Source: Guillardia theta CCMP2712 (taxonomy: Eukaryota > Cryptophyceae > Pyrenomonadales > Geminigeraceae). Taken from it: a DNA stretch of 64,000 nt. This document shows, piece by piece, positions 56,564-64,000 of this stretch (position 1 is the stretch's first letter; each line of letters opens with the position of its first letter). The translations under genes were made by a program, and so were the position numbers. The notes under the pieces were generated by a model. It worked only from the letters and a program-made list of their open reading frames with translations. It was not told where the DNA came from and did no database searches. The stretch covers positions 353,275-417,274 of the forward strand of contig NW_005434673.1 in assembly GCF_000315625.1 (NCBI RefSeq), given 5' to 3'.

Positions 56564-57820
56564 ATGCCTTCTCCTCCGTCAGTACAACAACATCGTTTGC
56601 GAAGCTCAGACATACTTAGACGCGAACTTGTCCGACTTTTGACCACCAAGGTGGAACACGTAGTGGAGACGGTCGTGAAGCAGAACGTTATAAGTCGACT
56701 CTGCAACACCTTGGACGCGACAGCTTTCTTGAAGGCTGAAAGAGATAGGAGAATCGTGGCAAAGTTAGTGAATCATGTAAAGAAAATCTGGGGAGAATTC
56801 AGCGAAGCAGGCAGCATGAGCACGTGCTTGTCTGGTTTCAACATCGATTTGTTACCTCCCGTGCAATTCAGCTCGCTGTTTCGATTCACAGCGAGCGAAC
56901 TGCGCCAGCTATTGCATCCCCTGCGCTTATTGGGCAGGGATGGTTTGCCACGAAAGTTCATACTGGGGACTCTATTGGCACCAGACGAAGGGCAATGGGA
57001 AGTAAGAGCTGACGTGGCTCTGATGATCGTGCTCTATCGTCTAACAAGAAATGCTTCAATGGAAGAGATAGCCTGGTACTTCAACTTGACTGTGTCAAAG
57101 TGCTCTGCTGCCTTCGATGCCTTGGTGAGGTATCTCATGACATACCACGAGGAACCTGTGCAAGAGGTATACTGCATGGCTCGTCGCTTTCAGAGCATTG
57201 CCGATTACATGGTCGAACTCGGCTCCCCTTACGATAACCTCCTGGGCTTCGTCGACACCGCGTACACGAATTGCTACACTCCGAAACCTGGTTCCCAAGG
57301 AGTTTCGGAGTTGAATGGCAACAAGCCCCTTGCTGGGTTCAATTGTCTGGTTTTTACGCTGGGCAACGGTCTCTTAGTACTCAGCAAACCTTGCACAAGC
57401 AATCGATCAGAGGACTTGATGTTTCAAACAAGCGGTGTTGCAGACGATCTGAATTTAGTTGAAGAAGGACAGAAGATTCACTACCTTTTCTATGGAACTA
57501 ACCGGTTCACAATGCAGTTGCACCTTCAAAGGGCCATTGTTCCACCCGTGAATGACAAGGAATTTACCCTGAATTTCACGATGTCAAAGCTTAGGAAGCC
57601 GTTTGACAAAATATACACTGACTTTCAAGACAAATGGCCTGGTGTTCAAGCTTGCACTGAGCGAGCAGACGTGTTCAGGGTTGCCATTTTGCTACACAAC
57701 TGTTGGACTATACTGCAAGGCAAGGATCACTTGGATTTGAATGGCAAACGTTCCAAGTACTCAGATGGCATGAAATTGACTTTGAAACAATACTTAGTCG
57801 AAAGATTCGATCCCTGGTGA
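56564..57820 (+). CDS. PIF/Harbinger-like (DDE_Tnp_4-type) transposase, full-length frame
   Basis: 418-codon uninterrupted frame, ATG 56564 to TGA 57820. A helical N-terminal segment (RRELVRLLTTKVEHVVETVV) is followed by the helix-turn-helix-like region ALMIVLYRLTRNASMEEIAW, YFNLTVSKCSAAFDALVRYL, characteristic of Harbinger/HARBI1 proteins, then the catalytic fold: YDNLLGFVDTAYT (first acidic position), GNGLLVLSKPCTSNRSEDLM (second strand) and FTMSKLRKPFDKIYTDF (third region), ending AILLHNCWTIL. By eye the second Asp of the usual HDS motif is not where expected (NRS), and the third acidic residue is Asp instead of Glu. So it may be catalytically altered or domesticated; this alignment needs a proper model. 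No terminal inverted repeats or target-site duplication were found. A truncated copy lies at 45446-45899. Confidence 0.8.
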   Translation: MPSPPSVQQHRLRSSDILRRELVRLLTTKVEHVVETVVKQNVISRLCNTLDATAFLKAERDRRIVAKLVNHVKKIWGEFSEAGSMSTCLSGFNIDLLPPVQFSSLFRFTASELRQLLHPLRLLGRDGLPRKFILGTLLAPDEGQWEVRADVALMIVLYRLTRNASMEEIAWYFNLTVSKCSAAFDALVRYLMTYHEEPVQEVYCMARRFQSIADYMVELGSPYDNLLGFVDTAYTNCYTPKPGSQGVSELNGNKPLAGFNCLVFTLGNGLLVLSKPCTSNRSEDLMFQTSGVADDLNLVEEGQKIHYLFYGTNRFTMQLHLQRAIVPPVNDKEFTLNFTMSKLRKPFDKIYTDFQDKWPGVQACTERADVFRVAILLHNCWTILQGKDHLDLNGKRSKYSDGMKLTLKQYLVERFDPW

Positions 57821-58541
57821 GTGCATGCATGGGTGTCCTTGCGCAATGGCCCAAGCCATGGCACTATTCACTCATGGATTCTCGTTAGAGTTTTGCGTTC
57901 CTTTCTAGTTTTTATCGAGTCATTGTACAATGTATGGGTCGTGTATCCTTTCTTCTACACCCTCATGCCGCACGGGCCCGGGTCGGACAGTGAGTCCCAG
58001 TAAGTGACGGTCACTGGCCGCTCCCGATTCAGCCTCATGTTCAATGTTAGAGTCAGGGCTCGACATTAAAAAGTAAGGAGGCCCCATTCGCCATCCCTTC
58101 CAGTACGCTTCCGGGACCCCGAGGGAGGCTCATCAACCTGGGCCAAGTGCTGCGGGGCCCAGCTGCCAGCTGTTCGAGCTCTAGTCAGGTACAGCGGCCG
58201 CGGCAAGTGGCGGCCGCAGGCTGGACTATTGGCTGGCTCCAAGTGTGGCAAGGCGAATCGGTCACTGTTGCCAGAGTTCAAGATTGGAACTGATCGGATC
58301 GCGCTCCCCGAGAGTGTTTGCGGAAAAGATAATTGATCGATCAGTCGTGGAAATCATCATTCAGGGATACTTTATTGTGAATCTGTAATCCCTACTAGAA
58401 AGAAGAAAAACAAATGGCAAACTTCAATTAGTTGAAAATGTGTAGTATCGCGCCATAGAGTGTGGCATCTGTGATGTTGGCCGCATATCCTCAGCAACCA
58501 TGTCTTCTCGTTGGTTCTGATGACGGCACCAGTTTCTCCAT
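57821..58541. repeat. Intergenic region with GC-rich island
   Basis: Positions about 57968-58250 are GC-rich (GGGCCCGGGTCGG, GCGGCCGCGGC and similar), like the other islands. The rest is probably 3' UTR of the flanking minus gene. Confidence 0.5.
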
Positions 58542-59459
58542 TCACACATCGAAGATAAAGTGCATCCTCCCCAAGAAAGCCTCCCTCCAGCCGCCTTCTT
58601 CCTCCGGTATCAGCTGAGCGCGTCGGAACATGTTGTGCATAGTGTTGATCGCAAATTTGACACGGGCAGGAGCGTCGTCTGCCTGAAACAGCTCTTCGAT
58701 GCCTCGAGCAAACTCCTCCGTCATGTCCTCGTTGACCTTGAAGCCCATCCACCCGAAGAACGTGTCTGCGCTGCTGGGCTCCCTGAAGGGGAGGGGCTGC
58801 ACGACGCCCGTGACAGCGGCGATGTGGAGGTACATGAGGAGAGCCTTCTTCTGGTTCTTGCATCGCTTTTGGATGCATTGGGAGAGCTGGTCGTCCAGTG
58901 TGTCGCGCATGTTGTGGGACTCGAGGAGCTGGTCGCGCTGCTCTTGAAGTATCTTAGTTTTCTTCATCCACCTTTGCTGGCCTTGTCTAGCAGTTGCTGG
59001 TCTTGAACCAGCTGTAGCCTCGGGTGTGGGGGAGTCAAAATGGATGCTTGCAAGGACTTGGTCTGAGTCTTGACCTGCCTCCACATCGCTCAAAGTATGG
59101 CTGGTCATGGTGGTTGTATCAGAGCTGGTGTTCTCGGGGGAGCAAGCTCGTAGGTGAAGGCGAGAGTCTCCGATGCAAGATGTGGAGGTGATTGTTGAAT
59201 CTTGATCTGAAAACTCAATCGCGGAAATTTGGTCATAGCACGAAAAGAACTGATTGAACTCAAGATCGCAGTCTTGTCCCATCCTATACCAAGGCCGGAT
59301 TACAAGGGAAGGACTGCTCGCACCATCCAGAGTTGGTTCGAATTCTATGCTCTGTGACTCAGTCACGCCACACGTTCCACACACAGTTATGTCTGAGCTC
59401 TGATAGGCCCCACACTCCCCATCTAGAACAAGTTCCCCGTCCCAAGAAACACTTGACAT
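58542..59459 (-). CDS. Hypothetical protein, paralogue of the gene at 60251
   Basis: Model from ATG 59459 (MSSVSWDGELVLDGECGAYQ) to the stop at 58542, about 305 residues and intronless. Coding-like sequence could also begin further upstream. The N-terminal half is Cys/Ser-rich and acidic, with no known domain. The C-terminal half is helical: KKTKILQEQRDQLLESHNM, RDTLDDQLSQCIQKRCKNQK, ALLMYLHIAAVTGVVQP, FFGWMGFKVNEDMTEEFARG, IEELFQADDAPARVKFAINT, MHNMFRRAQLIPEEEGGWRE. This half is almost identical to the product of the oppositely oriented gene at 60251-60742. Family unknown. Confidence 0.65.
   Translation of the reverse strand: MSSVSWDGELVLDGECGAYQSSDITVCGTCGVTESQSIEFEPTLDGASSPSLVIRPWYRMGQDCDLEFNQFFSCYDQISAIEFSDQDSTITSTSCIGDSRLHLRACSPENTSSDTTTMTSHTLSDVEAGQDSDQVLASIHFDSPTPEATAGSRPATARQGQQRWMKKTKILQEQRDQLLESHNMRDTLDDQLSQCIQKRCKNQKKALLMYLHIAAVTGVVQPLPFREPSSADTFFGWMGFKVNEDMTEEFARGIEELFQADDAPARVKFAINTMHNMFRRAQLIPEEEGGWREAFLGRMHFIFDV
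58551..58949 (-). repeat. Inverted repeat arm 1
   Basis: Reverse complement of 60335-60733. Ungapped over 399 bases with only two mismatches noticed by eye (one Ser/Gly change and one near the outer edge). Encodes the shared C-terminal domain of the two paralogues. Confidence 0.9.
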
Positions 59460-59563
59460 ATACGCAAGTTCGAGCACAAGATCGCGTAAAGCTCCTTGAG
59501 TCAGACGAAAGAAGATAGGAAGAGGGCCAGGGAGAGAAGCAAAAAGGTAGTCAGGGGTGAAGA

Positions 59564-59642
59564 CAGGAGGCAGGAGGCAGGAGGCAGGAGGCAGGAGGGG
59601 CAGGAGGTAGGAGGGACAGGAGGCAGGAGGCAGGAGGCAGGA
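59564..59642. repeat. (CAGGAGG)n heptamer minisatellite
   Basis: About eleven CAGGAGG-type units, some with single-base changes or a GGGA interruption. Confidence 0.85.
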
Positions 59643-60250
59643 ACAAGGGATGGAGGACTGGATATAGGGGGTAGGAGGGTTGAGAAGAACAGGGTGGGGT
59701 CCCCGACATTTTAAAACTCTAAAACTCTTCACCACCCACCAGAACAATGGACAAACAGGGGGTTCACTTCCAGCAAACAGGGGGTACTGAGATGAATCGA
59801 TCGACCACCCATGCTCTCCTAGTACCAACAGGGGGTACTCCGCTCCTCTGAAGTTCCTGGCCAACAAACTGGACACCCCTCCACCCTATTTTTTGCAGAG
59901 CAAACAGGGGGTAGTTTCCTAGCTGAACAAGGGGGGGTAGTGTAGAATATCGGGGGTCCTGGCCCCATGATTTGCCCGCATTGGGGGTAGGGTACACAGC
60001 CACAAACCTAAAAGAAAATCTGCCTGCCCCACCCCCGTCCAAACTAGGGGAAGCAGTGGGAAACAGGGGGGTGGACAGAAGTTCGTGGCAAAGAAGTACC
60101 CCCAACCACCCATAATCTGCAACTCAGGAGAAGGGGTCCATGAGACTAAAAAAAAATCCACGAACCTAGAGAGCACTCATCCCCCTCCCTTGCCCCTCCT
60201 CTCGCACCCACCGATTTCCTCCTCCCCCATTGCACCCAACCACTGCGTCG
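59643..60250. repeat. Dispersed AACAGGGGGTA-type motif and G-run tract
   Basis: Between the two inverted paralogues. The words CAGGGGGTA, CAGGGGGTT or CAAGGGGGGGTAG recur at least five times (about 59755, 59778, 59827, 59901, 59927), with other G5 runs to about 60075. This stretch would be the loop of the inverted repeat. No gene supported. Confidence 0.6.
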
Positions 60251-60742
60251 ATGACTGCTGATGTGGAAACTCGCCCTATCATGCCGCGACTCGCCAGGGC
60301 AGGTCAAATGCGCTGGTTGATGAAGATCAGGATGCTTCAACAGCAGCGCGACCAGCTCCTCGAGTCCCACAACATGCGCGACACACTGGACGACCAGCTC
60401 TCCCAATGCATCCAAAAGCGATGCAAGAACCAGAAGAAGGCTCTCCTCATGTACCTCCACATCGCCGCTGTCACGGGCGTCGTGCAGCCCCTCCCCTTCA
60501 GGGAGCCCAGCGGCGCAGACACGTTCTTCGGGTGGATGGGCTTCAAGGTCAACGAGGACATGACGGAGGAGTTTGCTCGAGGCATCGAAGAGCTGTTTCA
60601 GGCAGACGACGCTCCTGCCCGTGTCAAATTTGCGATCAACACTATGCACAACATGTTCCGACGCGCTCAGCTGATACCGGAGGAAGAAGGCGGCTGGAGG
60701 GAGGCTTTCTTGGGGAGGATGCACTTTATCTTCACAGCGTAA
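60251..60742 (+). CDS. Hypothetical protein, paralogue of the gene at 58542
   Basis: Start ATG 60251 (MTADVETRPIMPRLARAGQM), stop 60742, 163 residues, intronless. It consists almost entirely of the helical domain shared with the minus-strand paralogue (DQLLESHNMRDTLDDQLSQC ... HNMFRRAQLIPEEEGGW), preceded by a short basic segment (RWLMKIRMLQQQRDQ). Compared with its paralogue it lacks the ~140-residue N-terminal extension. Function unknown. Confidence 0.65.
   Translation: MTADVETRPIMPRLARAGQMRWLMKIRMLQQQRDQLLESHNMRDTLDDQLSQCIQKRCKNQKKALLMYLHIAAVTGVVQPLPFREPSGADTFFGWMGFKVNEDMTEEFARGIEELFQADDAPARVKFAINTMHNMFRRAQLIPEEEGGWREAFLGRMHFIFTA
60335..60733 (+). repeat. Inverted repeat arm 2
   Basis: Partner of 58551-58949. 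The arms are about 1.4 kb apart. Confidence 0.9.
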
Positions 60743-61866
60743 AGGAAAGAGACGCTGTCAGGTTATGAGAGGAGTCAGGCATCTTTGCTTGAACAAACAT
60801 GTTACGTAGTCCTTGTTGCTTATTGATGTTCAAGGATAAAATCACAAAATTGAACGCACTCTTGTCCATAATGCTTCTCCACTACCTCTGTTTTGTCGCT
60901 GCTATCAGACAGCGCTCATGTTCAAATGGGAATGAAGGATATCAGCCTTGTGCCATGGCTCTCGTCGCAAGAAACAGAAGGGGGATTGAGCAGATTGAAA
61001 CAATCATCGACGCAAGTCAGCCGCTGTGAACTGTGAGAGAACTTGTGGGCTCCGGTTCTTTCCATCTTCAATCATCTTTTGTTTCATAACCCAAGGGGAA
61101 GGGACAAACAGGAGCAAGCTAGGTAGGAAAGGGTAGACCAACAAATCCTCCTCAACACTGAAAAGACTACAAGAAGGAAGAGGCAGCGAAACTTGGGCCT
61201 CCACTGCAACCACGCGAGCGGCGGCCGCGCGGTATGCACGACAAGCAGGGGGACAAGGATCAGGACAAACAGTCAAGCAAACAGACGATGAAAAGCAGCC
61301 TGGCAGGGTTCCTACCTTCAGATACAATGATCTCCCTTCAGTGAGTCTCCGATACAATGATCGGGAGTCCCTTCAGTGGGAGCCTCGAGTCCGACCGAGT
61401 CACCGTCGGCGGTCACTGTCGACAACTTGACGGGCCGACCAAGTGACCGTCGGTTGTCAATGAGTGATCACATACTATGATATGATCAGTCATCGATCGC
61501 TCCGAGTGGCCGGGCCGTGCCGCAGTGTGCCCGGCAGTGCAACTGAACCCGGCAAGGGCCGGGCCGCGGCAGGCCCGGCGGCCGGCCGTAGCCGGGCTAC
61601 TCACTGAGGCAGTCACTAGTAGCCTCAGTAGTGCGCCGCGGTACAGTTGTATTCGGAATCTTTACTCAAAGTTAAGTTAAAAATCAGTACGAGGACAATC
61701 AGGAGAGTCGGAATCATGCACAAAGTGGTGGGTGGTAGTGATAGAAGGACAGGGGTAGTTTCAGATATGGAATGAGAGGGTAGGGGTGGCAGTCTGTTTG
61801 TCCCCGACCCACCAGGTGGGCATGGTGAGGGAAAGAAGGCGGTGGATGGTGGGCATGGCTGGAGGG
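60743..61866. repeat. Intergenic region with GC-rich island and G-run tract
   Basis: GC-rich island at about 61385-61640 (CCGGGCCG, GGCCGGCCG and similar). A G-run stretch (GGGGTAG, GAGGGTAGGGGTGG-like) at about 61720-61860 precedes the glycosyltransferase start. Frames open between 60800 and 61030 have no support. Confidence 0.5.
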
Positions 61867-64000
61867 ATGGCGATGGGAGCGACGATGACCTTCTTTGTCA
61901 TGCTCTCACTCTTTCACGAGAGACTATGGCCTTCTACCCGCCCAAGACGGCTTGCTACCCTGAGCAACGTCAGAGTCAGCCTCGCCACGATCCCGAGCTG
62001 GATGCTTTTCCGAGCGAGCAGGAGCGCGGTCTTACAGGCAGAGAAGGAGCTGGGCAAGGAGTTCGATGTTGTCAGCGTGCAGGACTCGATCAAACCTTTG
62101 AGCATCTCCTGCTCGGGTGAGGACAAGGTTTCGGAAGAGATCTGCGAACTTTCGATGGAGCTTTCCCTAGCCCACCTGCACGGTCTCTGGTCGAGCTTGA
62201 GCGAGGTTCTTCCCTTTGCGCAGACCAGGAGACCATCCTTCAACGAGGCTGACTCCTGCAATGTCACGAGTATGAGTAGCAGCTCGCACCATGGCGTCCA
62301 CCATGTTAACGTGAAGTGCTCGAATATGGGAAGGAGGAGGAGAGTAGGAGCGTTCCTCAGTTTCATCAACCGGCACACGAAAGAAGAGGAAGAGATCCCA
62401 GTGTTGGTGTCTTGGTTGGACCATCTGAGCCTTCCTCTCTTCGTCGCTCCCTTCGACCTCTTCCTCGTAGCTCCCTTTGAGCTATCGTCCTTGGTGGAGA
62501 AGCAGGTTAGCCGCTTGCTAAGAAGGAGGGATGACAATGCTCACAAGGCTCTCTGTGTGAGAATCCGCAAGTGGAAGGACGTTGGAGGCGGGCGAGTCTT
62601 GTGCTCGACGCCTGGTCTCGAACAGGGAAGTGTTTCATCCAATGTTCCGATCATATGGATCTCCAAGGTGGCTGGGGACGAAAGTTCGCAAACCAGCACC
62701 GGGAAAGTCGACCAGGTTATTCGGACGCTGAAAGCTGTGGAGGGGTCGATTGGGCATGTCCACAATTACGAGTATTTCATGTTTGTGGAGCAGAGTTTCT
62801 TCGTCTGTGGGAGAGTTTTCTCTCATTTCCTGCAGAACATTCTTTCTCTCAGACGCTCTTTCACGCTGATTGCATGCGGGCGGGAGCTGTCCTGCTTCCT
62901 CGGGGAGTGGAGAGACCTCAAGTTCTGGTCGAGGGCAGTCTCTGCTCCTGCAAGAGAGAGGACGTCCAAGAGCTACTCGCTCCTGCAGGTGGTGGGGAAG
63001 GAGAAGATAGAGTTCCGAAGGCACTTCGGAGACGCCCCTTCATTCCGCTCCCTCGAGGACATGCTGTTTTCCGCAGACGATGAGAAGGGAAGGCAGAGAT
63101 GCGAGAGGACTGTGCGATTTTCTGACGAGGAGCTGCACAAGCCGGAGGCTGAGGAGACGCATGAGGAGGAGACGCACTGTGTCGGCCACATAGACATGCT
63201 GGCTCCCTGTCAGGATCCTCACAAGACCGTCTCCTTCCTCGCTCATCCCCGGTGGTCTCATCAGATGAGGTCGAAGAGAAGGCTGTTGAGTGTTCAGATC
63301 CTTGCGAACGACCGGCCGAAGCAGCTTCTTCGCACTGTCATGCAGCTCCTGACGCAGCTGGAGCCGAGGTGTATCACTATCCACCTGGACCATTCAAAGC
63401 AGGACAAGATTGAACCGCAGCAGAAGCTTACGACGAAGGTGGCTCATTGGCTGGGAAGCACGTTCGGGACGAAGTGGAGGAGGAACGGACGCAAGTTCCT
63501 TCCTGCCGTCACCCATCGCCTTGGGTTCCAGCGCAACTTCGCCTCCAAGAACTTCACGGCCGACCTGACGCCTACCGACAGACTTGTGCATGCGACTTGG
63601 AACGCACTGGCATACGCCTTTGACGATGACCCAGCAGGAGGAGCATGCAGCCCGAACGCGACTGTGATCCTCGAAGACGACCTCCTCCCCACCCATGACG
63701 CTATTGAGTACTTTCTGATGGGGAAGGAGATCATGGACGAGGACGAGGAGGTTCTTGTAGTGTCAGCATGGAACGACAACGGGTTCAGCTTGCGGGAGGG
63801 ACTTCGATGTGCGACGCTGAGGGGAGAATACTTCATGAGCTTGGGTTGGCTAACAACTAGGAGGGTGTTCGACAGGATTACCAGCCTCCCTCACTTGTGG
63901 CCCTCGGTATCTGTGGAGCATGATGGAGAGCAGGTGGTCGGCTCGGCCATTGACGGAGGGTGGGAGCTGCCCTTCCTCAAGCTGTTCAAGGAGACGGGAG
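61867..64000 (+). CDS. GT13-like glycosyltransferase (GnT-I/POMGNT1 type), 3' end outside window
   Basis: One open frame of 711 codons from ATG 61867, without a stop or obvious intron to the window edge. The N-terminus (MAMGATMTFFVMLSLFHERL) is a weak signal-anchor, expected for a Golgi enzyme. A long, poorly conserved stem or N-terminal domain covers about residues 30-470. The catalytic part follows: LLSVQILANDRPKQLLRTVM, LGFQRNFASKNFTADLTPTD, then VILEDDLLPTHDAIEYF near residue 602 (metal-binding EDD, as in GnT-I), VVSAWNDNGF near residue 631, YFMSLGWLTTRRVFDRI and LPHLWPSVS. GT13 enzymes transfer N-acetylglucosamine from UDP-GlcNAc to glycans. The acceptor here is unknown. The unusually long N-terminal region is atypical for GnT-I. 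Confidence 0.83.
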   Translation, partial: MAMGATMTFFVMLSLFHERLWPSTRPRRLATLSNVRVSLATIPSWMLFRASRSAVLQAEKELGKEFDVVSVQDSIKPLSISCSGEDKVSEEICELSMELSLAHLHGLWSSLSEVLPFAQTRRPSFNEADSCNVTSMSSSSHHGVHHVNVKCSNMGRRRRVGAFLSFINRHTKEEEEIPVLVSWLDHLSLPLFVAPFDLFLVAPFELSSLVEKQVSRLLRRRDDNAHKALCVRIRKWKDVGGGRVLCSTPGLEQGSVSSNVPIIWISKVAGDESSQTSTGKVDQVIRTLKAVEGSIGHVHNYEYFMFVEQSFFVCGRVFSHFLQNILSLRRSFTLIACGRELSCFLGEWRDLKFWSRAVSAPARERTSKSYSLLQVVGKEKIEFRRHFGDAPSFRSLEDMLFSADDEKGRQRCERTVRFSDEELHKPEAEETHEEETHCVGHIDMLAPCQDPHKTVSFLAHPRWSHQMRSKRRLLSVQILANDRPKQLLRTVMQLLTQLEPRCITIHLDHSKQDKIEPQQKLTTKVAHWLGSTFGTKWRRNGRKFLPAVTHRLGFQRNFASKNFTADLTPTDRLVHATWNALAYAFDDDPAGGACSPNATVILEDDLLPTHDAIEYFLMGKEIMDEDEEVLVVSAWNDNGFSLREGLRCATLRGEYFMSLGWLTTRRVFDRITSLPHLWPSVSVEHDGEQVVGSAIDGGWELPFLKLFKETG

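Noticed and set aside
56340-58000. Terminal inverted repeats around the transposase
   Set aside because: I compared the flanks by eye and found no matching inverted ends or target-site duplications; element boundaries are therefore not called.
1-64000. tRNA, rRNA, CRISPR arrays, bacterial operons or phage modules
   Set aside because: No cloverleaf-like B-box/anticodon arrangement, rRNA core sequence or regularly spaced repeats were seen. The intron-rich organisation is eukaryotic.

Overview
This is nuclear DNA from a eukaryote, most likely a cryptophyte alga such as Guillardia theta (inference, not checked against a database). Genes lie close together on both strands. Most are cut by very short GT-AG introns, typically 42-56 nt. 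At least two products carry a signal peptide followed by a Phe-containing, Ser/Arg-rich leader, the pattern of cryptophyte plastid import. Housekeeping genes are clearly eukaryotic: dynein heavy chain, UTP11, a SHAQKYF-type MYB factor and a WW-domain protein. They sit beside bacterial-type enzymes: an organellar leucyl-tRNA synthetase, an RlmI-like methyltransferase and a CofD/YvcK-like protein. I worked out exon structures by reading frame and splice sites; they are models.

Layout, 0-17 kb: dynein heavy chain 3' end (+); a small minus-strand gene converging on it; a secreted IPT/TIG-type protein (3.2-6.3 kb); a plastid-targeted unknown (7.4-8.7 kb); a membrane protein (9-10 kb, -); a GC-rich island; a divergent pair of small paralogous genes (11.3-12.7 kb); a MYB factor (13.2-14.6 kb, -); G-rich low-complexity DNA; and a tiny gene with a long repeat-bearing intron (16.2-17.1 kb).

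17-37 kb: a large kelch/C-type-lectin/IPT cell-surface protein (17.3-22.3 kb, -); an RlmI-like rRNA methyltransferase (23.3-25.7 kb); a secreted unknown; a signal-anchored unknown; a Cys/His-finger protein that may derive from a mobile element (30.2-31.8 kb); a CofD/YvcK-like protein (32.1-33.9 kb); another tiny gene with a long intron (34.2-35.0 kb); and UTP11 (35.2-36.4 kb).

37-64 kb: a ~2,300-residue secreted protein with EGF-like modules and two nearly identical glycoside-hydrolase units (37.1-44.0 kb, -); a disturbed zone with a truncated Harbinger-like transposase copy, a 100-base assembly gap and a glutathionyl-hydroquinone-reductase fragment (45-48 kb); leucyl-tRNA synthetase with an RRM domain inserted in it (48.2-51.9 kb, -); a coiled-coil WW protein (52.5-55.4 kb); a plastid membrane protein (55.5-56.3 kb, -); a full-length Harbinger-like transposase ORF (56.6-57.8 kb); two paralogous genes whose 3' halves form a ~399-bp inverted repeat (58.5-60.7 kb); and a GT13-like glycosyltransferase running off the end (61.9 kb onward).

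GC-rich islands full of CCGG/GGCC motifs recur at least eight times, nearly always between genes. G-run tracts (GGGGGTA-like) form a second recurrent intergenic class. No rRNA, tRNA or CRISPR was seen. The genes do not form an operon or pathway; common themes are extracellular adhesion/carbohydrate proteins, RNA/translation factors and plastid proteins.
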